From CAYSLA01 sp964431685 (GTDB lineage Bacteria > Armatimonadota > UBA5829): a DNA stretch of 36,652 bases. Numbering within the stretch: position 1 is the stretch's first letter; the number at the start of each line of letters is the position of its first letter. The position numbers and the translations under genes are program-made. A model generated the notes under the pieces. It was not told the origin of the DNA. It did not search any database and saw only the letters and a list, made by a program, of their open reading frames with translations. The stretch is taken from contig CAYSLA010000015.1 of the NCBI GenBank assembly GCA_964431685.1, positions 1 through 36,652 on the forward strand, written 5' to 3'. Positions 6,715-13,554 of the stretch are shown here, in pieces.

Positions 6715-8505
6715 TCACCGGGGCTCGAGCACGTCGGACAGACTTAGCAGGCGGATACCTTTTCGCTCTGCTGCATCTTCGATGACCGATAGATCGCCCG
6801 GACGCAACTCGATGGCTGATACGGCGATAACTGCACCTGGCTTGAGGGCCTTGTCCAGGCACTCCGCCAGGTTGGCGACTTTGCACTCCGCACTTGGCAC
6901 AATCACCGATACGCCCATGCCAGCCAGCTTTGACGCCCACTTGCCTGCAGACCTTCCGTTCAGAAGGACGAAGTTGCTTCTTCCGTCCACATTCGGAATG
7001 CTGGCAATTCCGCGGAACACCTCGATGGCTGCCTGCTCGAACGGCATAGAGCCAATGGCACGATGCCCATATCCAGAGGAAACAACCGGGACACCTGATG
7101 ACACAATCCGCCTCAGTAATGACGCACTAGACTCCGCCAATGTTCCCGAGACTGCAACAGCCAACCCACCTGATCTCATGGCCAGGGCATCGGCCAGCTC
7201 ATCGCTCAGCCCGCCTGTTCCAAAGTCGATTAGCACCGCGGCGGACTTCTCCTGCGGCAGTCTGGCGGCGTTAGCCTTCCCCGCCAGTTTCTCAAGTTGT
7301 GACGCCGCGTCCGCATAGCCAGGATTGGCCGCCACGCATCGGATAAGAGCCAGCCTCTGTTTCTGGACGTCGGATGTCTTTTCGGCGCAGCGCGCGATGT
7401 GGAAGTTCACTGCGGCAACGGATGGACGCAACGTCATCAGGTCCCAAAGCTGATCATAAAGCTGCTCGTGAGCACTACCGCCTTCCGTCTCCGGTGCTGG
7501 ATTATTCCTCACCAAGACTTCCAGGGTCTTGCTCGTAAGCGTAAGACCGTCGGCTGAAGCACCCTCAATACGAATAGTATGCGGGCCATTCGATGTGGTG
7601 GCGGTATCCCATTCATAGACAAACGGCTTTGAGTTCGTCAGCCCGACAAGTCGACCGTCAACGTAGAAACTCACTAGCTCCACCGCGGCCGCCTTTCTTA
7701 CATCGGCGTTCAGAGTGGTCACTCCCGAAACCTCAGTAAGACTGCCCGCCCTTGACGCGATGGACGGCTTAGAAGACTTGACGGGCACGCCGGTGAAACG
7801 CACCGGATTTGAGAAATCAAATGTCATCACCGCACGAGACGACTCCCGGTATGTCCACCTCCCGGCGCCGTCCAGGACAGATTGCCACAGCTCCAGCGCA
7901 TCCTCCCATAACCCGGAGGACTCCAGCCCGAGCGCCGCCAAAGCCATCAGGGTGGGATCATCGCCGGCACTGCCCTTGTCCGGGTGCTTTCCGCCTGCCG
8001 CCAGCCTGGCGTATTCGATGGCTCCTCTTGCACCCCGCCGCACGTCCAGAAGCCCGCAGTTGACGAAACACGACACAGCCTCGGCCAGTTTCCCCTCAGA
8101 TAGCCGGATCAGACCTTCGCCGTAGACCGGTTCAGCCCGCGTCTTATCCAGGTTCGCGGCTGTGCCGAACTCGCGCATCGCATCAGCCGGCAACCCGCCC
8201 GATAGCAGCGCAAGCCCCATGGCAGTAACATAAAGCGGATCACCACCATTGTAGATACCTGCCGTCGTCAATTGGCCCAAGCTCGCCGGGCATTCGCCAA
8301 TCGCTATCAGGTCCAGCGCGGAAGAAACGTGGGATTGGTATTCCGACAGGTCAGCAGCCCCAACAGAGCACACCTGGATCGCTGCGACCCACAGCGTCAA
8401 TAACAGCATTGAACTGTACTTCGCTGGCGCGTGCCCTGAAAACCAGCTCAATGCACTTCGGGGCACGCGCCAGCGAAGCATAAACCTGAAGTTTTTGCCT
8501 GACAT
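6715..8505 (-). CDS. Exported TPR / Ig-like / NodB-like (inactive) protein
   Basis: Roughly 596 residues. A hydrophobic signal segment MLLLTLWVAAIQVCSVGA is followed by helical TPR-like repeats (DPLYVTAMGLALLSGGLPAD, then AEPVYGEGLIRLSEGKLAEA). Next comes an Ig-like domain with SFYVDGRLVGLTNSKPFVYE and PHTIRIEGASADG, then more helical repeats. The last 180 residues follow the order of a NodB deacetylase: AAVLIDFGTGG in place of TFDDGPS, SLLRRIVSSGVPVVSSGYGH in place of the NHxxxH region, then KPGAVIAVSA and RKGIRLLSLSDVLE. The Asp pair and His ligands are absent, so it is probably non-catalytic. The start is uncertain: TTG 8514, ATG 8505, ATG 8481 or ATG 8409. An 18-bp inverted repeat lies inside the first 30 codons. 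Confidence 0.72.
   Translation of the reverse strand: MSGKNFRFMLRWRVPRSALSWFSGHAPAKYSSMLLLTLWVAAIQVCSVGAADLSEYQSHVSSALDLIAIGECPASLGQLTTAGIYNGGDPLYVTAMGLALLSGGLPADAMREFGTAANLDKTRAEPVYGEGLIRLSEGKLAEAVSCFVNCGLLDVRRGARGAIEYARLAAGGKHPDKGSAGDDPTLMALAALGLESSGLWEDALELWQSVLDGAGRWTYRESSRAVMTFDFSNPVRFTGVPVKSSKPSIASRAGSLTEVSGVTTLNADVRKAAAVELVSFYVDGRLVGLTNSKPFVYEWDTATTSNGPHTIRIEGASADGLTLTSKTLEVLVRNNPAPETEGGSAHEQLYDQLWDLMTLRPSVAAVNFHIARCAEKTSDVQKQRLALIRCVAANPGYADAASQLEKLAGKANAARLPQEKSAAVLIDFGTGGLSDELADALAMRSGGLAVAVSGTLAESSASLLRRIVSSGVPVVSSGYGHRAIGSMPFEQAAIEVFRGIASIPNVDGRSNFVLLNGRSAGKWASKLAGMGVSVIVPSAECKVANLAECLDKALKPGAVIAVSAIELRPGDLSVIEDAAERKGIRLLSLSDVLEPR
8419..8478. repeat. 18-bp perfect inverted repeat at the 5' end of the TPR/NodB-like gene
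   Basis: Arms 8419-8436 (CTTCGCTGGCGCGTGCCC) and 8461-8478 are exact reverse complements around a 24-nt loop. Read in frame, it would encode an odd basic stretch before the signal sequence. It may be leader RNA if translation begins at ATG 8409, or a repeat insertion that extended the protein. Confidence 0.75.
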
Positions 8506-8514
8506 ATAATTCAA

Positions 8515-8753
8515 AACGATTCAACGTCCTCTACAGCGGTCACCGCAGACTTCTTCGGCATTCGGCGGCAGTTTTCCTGCGTGAAAACATCCATAGCCCC
8601 TCTCAGCGGAAAACGCAACCCGAATTTGCGGTAGATACAAAGGCTTAAAAGGCAGGAAACAATCACGAAACATCCTTGCCTCATAATGAAGGACAAGACT
8701 GCAATGGTGCTGAATCAAAATGCTGATAGGAATCAGAGAGGTAAAAACAGAAC
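8515..8753. other. Divergent intergenic region before glnN
   Basis: This 239-bp region separates the minus-strand TPR/NodB-like gene from the plus-strand glutamine synthetase. I found no good -35/-10 pair on either strand. A weak stem (AGGCAGGA with TCCTTGCCT, near 8648-8682, one bulge) could be a leader structure. A purine-rich GAGAGG lies upstream of ATG 8754. Confidence 0.4.
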
Positions 8754-10862
8754 ATGAACGGACAACGAACTGTGGTAACCGAGATTTTCGGCTCGAACGT
8801 CTTCAGTCTCGCCGTAATGCGCGAGCGACTGCCTAAAGACGTCTACAAGTCCCTGAAGCGAACCATCGATGAGGGCGAGGGCCTTGACCCGTGCATCGCC
8901 GACATGGTCGCAAATGCGATGAAGGACTGGGCTATCGAGAAGGGTGCGACACACTTCTGCCATTGGTTCCAGCCGATGACCGGAATGACGGCGGAAAAGC
9001 ACGACTCTTTCATATCGCCCACCGCTGACGGGCGCACGATAATGGAGTTCAGCGGCAAGGAACTCATCAAGGGCGAACCTGACGCATCCTCCTTTCCATC
9101 GGGCGGCCTGCGTGCAACCTTTGAAGCCCGCGGCTACACGGCCTGGGACTGCACTTCGCCCGTTTTCGTCAAAGACAGCGGCACCAACGTAACACTGTTC
9201 ATCCCGTGCGCCTTCTGTTCGTACGGCGGCGAGGCTCTGGACAAAAAGACTCCGCTGCTGAGGTCGATGGATGCGGTAAACAAGCAGGCTCTCCGAGTTC
9301 TTCGCGCGCTGGGCAACACAACGGCTCGCCAGGTTATCTCTACACTCGGTCCCGAGCAGGAGTACTTCCTTGTGGACGCGAAGTTTTTCGAAGACAGGCT
9401 TGACCTGGTGCTCACAGGCAGAACACTCTTCGGGGCATCTCCGGCCAAGGGGCAGGAGATGGAAGACCACTACTTTGGGGCGATTCACGAGAGAGTTGCC
9501 TCGTTTATGAGTGAGGTCAACAACGAGCTCTGGAAGCTTGGCGTGTCAGCCAAAACCCAGCACAACGAGGTGGCCCCGGCCCAGTATGAGCTGGCCCCAG
9601 TTTTCGCAACGGTGAACGTAGCCACCGACCACAACCAGTTGACGATGGAAACGCTCAAGAAGGTCGCCATCCGCCACGGATTCGTTTGCCTGCTGCACGA
9701 GAAACCTTTCGCAGGCGTCAACGGCTCCGGCAAACACAATAACTGGAGCATCGCCACAGACGATGGCGTTAACCTTCTCGAGCCGGGAGTCACTCCACAC
9801 GAGAACGTGCAGTTCCTAATATTCCTCTGCGCGAGTATCAGGGCAGTGGACAAATGGTCCAGACTTGTGAGAGCAACTGTCGCCACTTCCGGAAATGACC
9901 ACAGACTCGGCGCTAACGAGGCGCCACCCGCGATCGTGTCTGTGTTCCTCGGCGACCAGTTGACCGAGATCGTTTCTCAACTCGCCGAAGGCGGCGCAAA
10001 GGCAAGCAAACTGGGCGGAGAACTCAAGCTCGGAGTCTCCACGCTGCCGCCTCTGCCCAAGGACAGCACCGACCGCAACCGCACTTCTCCGTTTGCCTTT
10101 ACCGGCAATAAGTTCGAGTTTAGAATGGTCGGTTCGTCACAGTCGACTTCAGGACCGAGCTTCGCGCTAAACGCGATCGTGGCCGACGTACTGATGGAGA
10201 TCGCTGACGAACTGGACGGTGCGGAAGACGTTGGTACCAAGGTGCAGGAGATTCTCCACATGATAGCGAAAGAGCATCAGCGGATTATCTTCAATGGCGA
10301 CAACTACTCCCAGGACTGGGTTGTGGAAGCCGAGAGACGCGGACTGCCGAATGTCCGCAATTGCGTTGACAGCTTGAACGACCTGCTGGACAAGAGCGTC
10401 GTGGAGCTCTTTGAGAGACACGGGATACTCTCTGCGCACGAGATGCACGCTCGACACGAAATCCTGGTGGAAAGATACTGCAAGGAAATCAACATAGAGG
10501 CGCTTGCGGCGGCGAGCATGGCAAGGCGCCAGATTCTACCCGCAAGCATCGACTTCGCGGGATCAGTTGCTGGTTCTGCACAGACCATCAAAGCGGCGGG
10601 CGGTTCGGATGCGACAGCGGCCAGGCTGCTGAAGAAGATCACCGCTGAGATCGATACGCTCGATAAGGCAATCGACGCTCTGGAAGCGGCCACCGGTAAG
10701 GCGTCAAGCATCGGCGAGACGGCCAAACAGGCAGAGGCATTCAGAGACGCGGTTATCCCGGCCATGAATACGGTGCGAGCATCCGCAGATGCCCTGGAGA
10801 TGATGGTTGACGCGGAAATGTGGCCTCTACCGACGTATGCGCAGATGTTGTTCTCGAGATGA
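8754..10862 (+). CDS. glnN: Glutamine synthetase type III (GlnN)
   Basis: ATP-dependent condensation of glutamate and ammonia to glutamine, in the cytoplasm as a double-ring dodecamer. The 702-residue length is typical of GSIII and much longer than GSI. Characteristic blocks are HWFQPMTGMTAEKHDSF near the N-terminus, LGPEQEYFLVD (metal-binding glutamates), NEVAPAQYELAPVF, GVNGSGKHNNWS with the substrate histidine loop, RLGANEAPPAIVS, and FAFTGNKFEFRMVGSSQS. The C-terminal extension (about 600-700) is helical and Ala-rich, as usual for this class. It is followed by a strong terminator. No ammonium transporter or PII gene adjoins it. Confidence 0.97.
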   Translation: MNGQRTVVTEIFGSNVFSLAVMRERLPKDVYKSLKRTIDEGEGLDPCIADMVANAMKDWAIEKGATHFCHWFQPMTGMTAEKHDSFISPTADGRTIMEFSGKELIKGEPDASSFPSGGLRATFEARGYTAWDCTSPVFVKDSGTNVTLFIPCAFCSYGGEALDKKTPLLRSMDAVNKQALRVLRALGNTTARQVISTLGPEQEYFLVDAKFFEDRLDLVLTGRTLFGASPAKGQEMEDHYFGAIHERVASFMSEVNNELWKLGVSAKTQHNEVAPAQYELAPVFATVNVATDHNQLTMETLKKVAIRHGFVCLLHEKPFAGVNGSGKHNNWSIATDDGVNLLEPGVTPHENVQFLIFLCASIRAVDKWSRLVRATVATSGNDHRLGANEAPPAIVSVFLGDQLTEIVSQLAEGGAKASKLGGELKLGVSTLPPLPKDSTDRNRTSPFAFTGNKFEFRMVGSSQSTSGPSFALNAIVADVLMEIADELDGAEDVGTKVQEILHMIAKEHQRIIFNGDNYSQDWVVEAERRGLPNVRNCVDSLNDLLDKSVVELFERHGILSAHEMHARHEILVERYCKEINIEALAAASMARRQILPASIDFAGSVAGSAQTIKAAGGSDATAARLLKKITAEIDTLDKAIDALEAATGKASSIGETAKQAEAFRDAVIPAMNTVRASADALEMMVDAEMWPLPTYAQMLFSR

Positions 10863-10885
10863 GCACTGACAGGCTCTGAGCCTGC

Positions 10886-10919
10886 GGCCCGGATGCGTAA
10901 ACCGCCTCCGGGCCTTTTT
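10886..10919 (+). terminator. Rho-independent terminator of glnN
   Basis: An 8-bp GC stem (GGCCCGGA 10886-10893, TCCGGGCC 10907-10914) with a 13-nt loop is followed directly by TTTTT. It begins 23 bp after the glnN stop. Confidence 0.88.
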
Positions 10920-10946
10920 GCAGGCAAGCAACTCGCGGCCTTGAAC

Positions 10947-11070
10947 GTAAGAGCTCAGTCTTTGTGAGAAACCACGTCATCCTGAACTTGATTCAGGACC
11001 CATACCTTCTCCGGATGGGTGCCGGATCAAGTCCGGCATGACGTAGTACTCAGCGAGTCTGAGCTCTTAC
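10947..11070. mobile_element. MITE-like element with terminal inverted repeats and 8-bp duplication
   Basis: A 124-bp non-coding element. The ends are 14-bp inverted repeats (GTAAGAGCTCAGTC at 10947-10960; right end 11057-11070) with one mismatch. Direct repeats CCTTGAAC flank it at 10939-10946 and 11071-11078 (9 bp if the following G is counted), as expected of a target-site duplication. Inside is a palindromic core (10974-11044, ACGTCATCC to GGCATGACGT) shared with 5336-5440. No transposase is encoded, so movement would need one in trans. Confidence 0.72.
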
Positions 11071-11072
11071 CC

Positions 11073-11102
11073 TTGAACGAGGTACGAGGCTTATGGTATA
11101 CT
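11073..11102 (+). promoter_or_regulatory. Promoter of the ilvE-mcsA-mcsB-clpC cluster
   Basis: -35 TTGAAC (11073-11078), 18-bp spacer, -10 TATACT (11097-11102). The -35 lies in the right copy of the direct repeat that flands the MITE-like element. The transcript would start near 11109, which rules out the GTG at 11107 and supports ATG 11125 for ilvE. Confidence 0.6.
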
Positions 11103-11124
11103 TTGCGTGACAGGAGATGCAAAT

Positions 11125-11994
11125 ATGGATAAATGGGTCTTCATAGACGGCAATTTTGTACCTAACGAGAAAGCGTACGTTTCGATCTATGACCACGGAT
11201 TTCTGTACGGCGACGGCGCGTTCGAGGGGATCAGAGCGTACAACGGCAAACCTTTCAAGCTGGCCGAGCACGTTGAGAGACTCTACAACTCTCTCAAAGC
11301 TCTGTGGATAACGCTTCCGTACCCTGCAGATCAGTTCGCTTCGAACATCAAGAAGCTCGTGGAGATGAACGAGGTCAAGGACGGCTACATACGCGTTACT
11401 GTTTCTCGGGGGGTGTCACTCGGCCTTGACCCAAGAAACATCAAGACTGAGCCAACCGTAGTCATATCGACTGACAAGTTGGCATTGTACGCACCTTCGA
11501 TGTACGAGAAGGGCCTGGAAGTTGTGACGGTGGCAACTCGCGTCGCAAACCCGCAAGTACTGGAATGGCGCATAAAATCGCTTGGCAAGTACGTTGCCAA
11601 TATCCAGGCCAAGATAGAGGCTAACAACGTCGGCGCTGGTGAGGGTTTGATGCTGACTGAGAGCGGCCACGTAGCTGAGTGCACTGGGGACAACATCTTC
11701 TATGTGAAGAAGGGTGAGGTCTTCACTCCTCCGGCTCACGTAGGAATCCTTGAGGGAATCACTCGCCAGACAGCGATGGACCTGCTGCGGGAGATGGGCG
11801 TGCCCGTTGCCGAAACAGTATTCACCAGATTCGACTTGTATGCCGCTGACGAGGCATTTCTTACCGGAACTGCCGCGGAAGTAATTCCGATGGTCAAACT
11901 GGATGGACGCCCTGTAGGAGACGGCAAGCCTGGGCCGTTGACAAAACGACTGGAGTCCGCATTCCGCGACTACATTGTCAGGCAGGGAGCCTAG
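11125..11994 (+). CDS. ilvE: Branched-chain amino acid aminotransferase (class IV, PLP)
   Basis: Transfers the amino group between glutamate and branched-chain 2-oxo acids, the last step of Ile/Leu/Val synthesis. Fold-type IV features: YDHGFLYGDGAFEGIRAYNG near the N-terminus, the PLP lysine Lys151 in IKSLGKYVANIQAK, CTGDNIFYVKKGEVFTPP, GILEGITRQTAMDLL, and EAFLTGTAAEVIPM. The ATG at 11125 has an AGGAG SD at about 7 nt. The length of 289 aa is usual. The IKSL lysine context also resembles D-amino-acid aminotransferase, so the substrate is less certain than the family. The stop is 1 nt before mcsA. Confidence 0.9.
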   Translation: MDKWVFIDGNFVPNEKAYVSIYDHGFLYGDGAFEGIRAYNGKPFKLAEHVERLYNSLKALWITLPYPADQFASNIKKLVEMNEVKDGYIRVTVSRGVSLGLDPRNIKTEPTVVISTDKLALYAPSMYEKGLEVVTVATRVANPQVLEWRIKSLGKYVANIQAKIEANNVGAGEGLMLTESGHVAECTGDNIFYVKKGEVFTPPAHVGILEGITRQTAMDLLREMGVPVAETVFTRFDLYAADEAFLTGTAAEVIPMVKLDGRPVGDGKPGPLTKRLESAFRDYIVRQGA

Positions 11995-11995
11995 G

Positions 11996-12364
11996 GTGCC
12001 CACAACCACGCCGCTCTGTGAAGTCTGTTCCTGCAGGCACGCTGAGCGCGTGGTACTATTGCGGCAAGGTGATGTGGCTGTAAGAACATTTATGTGTGTC
12101 GACTGCTCCGTTGAACACGCCAGATACTGCGGCCCTGCGAATATAAACCTAAGCCGATTGTTGACCGGAATGTGCCGCCGCACGTTGACGCGAGACACTT
12201 CAACGTTTGCATGTCATTCGTGCGGCACCACGCTTGCCGACATAGTAACAGACGGGAGACCGGGTTGCTGCGAGTGCTATGTCAGGTTTGCCTCAGATAT
12301 AGAAGACTCAATACTGAAGGCGCAAGAGCACTCGCAGCACGTGGGTAAGTCCCCATTCCTATGA
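11996..12364 (+). CDS. mcsA: McsA-like activator of protein arginine kinase
   Basis: A small zinc-binding partner that activates McsB and links it to ClpC. Four CxxC pairs are present: CEVC and CVDC in the N-terminal half, CHSC and CCEC in the C-terminal half. They are followed by YVRFASDIEDSILKA and the conserved tail HSQHVGKSP, which matches the HxGKxP end of the family core. There is no long UVR tail as in Bacillus McsA, so at 122 aa it is short. Start GTG 11996, one nt after the ilvE stop, with an AGGGAG SD. Its stop overlaps the mcsB start (ATGA). Confidence 0.85.
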   Translation: MPTTTPLCEVCSCRHAERVVLLRQGDVAVRTFMCVDCSVEHARYCGPANINLSRLLTGMCRRTLTRDTSTFACHSCGTTLADIVTDGRPGCCECYVRFASDIEDSILKAQEHSQHVGKSPFL

Positions 12365-13398
12365 GCAACGTTCTTCCAGTCAGGGCTTCTTGGGTGCTGG
12401 ACGCGGGTTCGGAATCGGACGTGGTCATATCCACTCGTGCAAGGCTTGCAAGAAACCTCGCAGACTACCCGTTCCCTGACCGCGCGTCGGCGGATGAACT
12501 GGCCGGCGTGTCCCTTGCGGTGACTGAAGCCGTCGACGTGCTCAAAACCAGGTTCCCGAAAATCGCCGCAATCAGACTTGCCGAAACGGACTCCACCACC
12601 CTGGACAGCTTGCTGGACACCCATCTGATCAGCCCGGATCACTCGGCCAACACAGAAGATCGGATAATTATCCTGGAGCCGACGGGCAAACTGTCGATAA
12701 TGGTAAATGAGGAGGATCATCTGAGAGTTCAGTCGCTTCAGCCTGGGTTTGATGTGGCATCAGCCTGGGCAATGGTGGACTGGGCCGACGATCAGCTTTC
12801 CAGCCGTTTGCGCTTCGGCTACTCTCCAAAGTACGGCTATCTCACGTCAAGTGTGTCAAACGTTGGGACCGGCCTCCGCATATCGGTCATGATGCATTTG
12901 GCAGGCCTTGCACTGTGCGGGCGACTCCGGAAGACGCTGCGGGCCGCTTACGATCTGGGCGCATCCGTTCGTGGAATGTTTGGAGAAGGTTCGAAACTGG
13001 TTGGCGACATATACCAGGTCTCTAATGAACTCACCCTGGGAATCACGGAAAGCGAAATCGCAGACAGAGTGCGCTCCACTGCGTCTTACCTGGTGAGAGA
13101 GGAGCGAGAAGCCAGAAGCGAGCTTCTTGACGAGCGGCGTCACGACATTCTATCGAGAGCTTCCCGGGCATTGCAGAAGCTTCAGAATGCAAGAGCGCTG
13201 TCAGTGGAACAAGCGCTGACATTGGTTTCACCTGTACGGCTTGCCCTGTCCACCAGACTGGGAAACGGCTCCGTGACAGTCATCAACGAAATCCTGGCAG
13301 GCTCGCGAGCTGCTTCTAGCGAGAGTTTTGAGCAATCAAGTGCAAGAGCAGCGTTGATTCGCACGAAGACTTTGGGTATAACATTAGTGTCAGCGTAA
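12361..13398 (+). CDS. mcsB: Protein arginine kinase McsB, with altered catalytic and pArg-pocket residues
   Basis: A guanidino-kinase-fold enzyme that phosphorylates arginines on proteins and so marks them for ClpC. It has the nucleotide-binding VISTRARLARN, the substrate loop MVNEEDHLRVQ, and SNVGTGLRISVMMHLAGLAL. In characterised McsB the segment before NVGTG reads SCPTN with a key cysteine; here it reads SSVSN, so Ser164 replaces that cysteine. The C-terminal RDxxRA phosphoarginine-pocket motif aligns with QSSARA (325-330), keeping only the second Arg and Ala. The length of 345 aa is normal. It overlaps mcsA by 4 nt, and clpC follows. Family call firm; level of activity uncertain. Confidence 0.93.
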   Translation: MSNVLPVRASWVLDAGSESDVVISTRARLARNLADYPFPDRASADELAGVSLAVTEAVDVLKTRFPKIAAIRLAETDSTTLDSLLDTHLISPDHSANTEDRIIILEPTGKLSIMVNEEDHLRVQSLQPGFDVASAWAMVDWADDQLSSRLRFGYSPKYGYLTSSVSNVGTGLRISVMMHLAGLALCGRLRKTLRAAYDLGASVRGMFGEGSKLVGDIYQVSNELTLGITESEIADRVRSTASYLVREEREARSELLDERRHDILSRASRALQKLQNARALSVEQALTLVSPVRLALSTRLGNGSVTVINEILAGSRAASSESFEQSSARAALIRTKTLGITLVSA

Positions 13399-13554
13399 AA
13401 ATTGTGTTGCGAACCCTTGGACAAAGGAAGTCGTCTAAGGAATAAAGAAGTAGTAAATGCTGATTTGTCCGTCCTTGAGACGGGTGCGATGCGACCTTCG
13501 CCCGGACAAGTAGTCTGCGTAGCGTGGGGCGGTCGCGCAAGGGGGCAATGTAAT
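13399..13554 (+). other. mcsB-clpC spacer / clpC leader
   Basis: The spacer contains an open in-frame extension of clpC from 13402, but the sequence does not look coding and the strong SD (AAGGGGG) lies just before ATG 13555. A 7-bp inverted repeat (TTGTCCG 13465-13471, CGGACAA 13503-13509) could form a leader hairpin. No clear separate promoter is visible. Confidence 0.5.

Noticed and set aside
8511..8696. 61-codon hydrophobic minus-strand frame upstream of the TPR gene
   Set aside because: No SD or promoter, and it shows no family features; could be a small membrane peptide, but nothing supports it.
13402..13554. 51-codon N-terminal extension of ClpC
   Set aside because: The extension is unlike ClpC N-termini, and a strong SD precedes ATG 13555.
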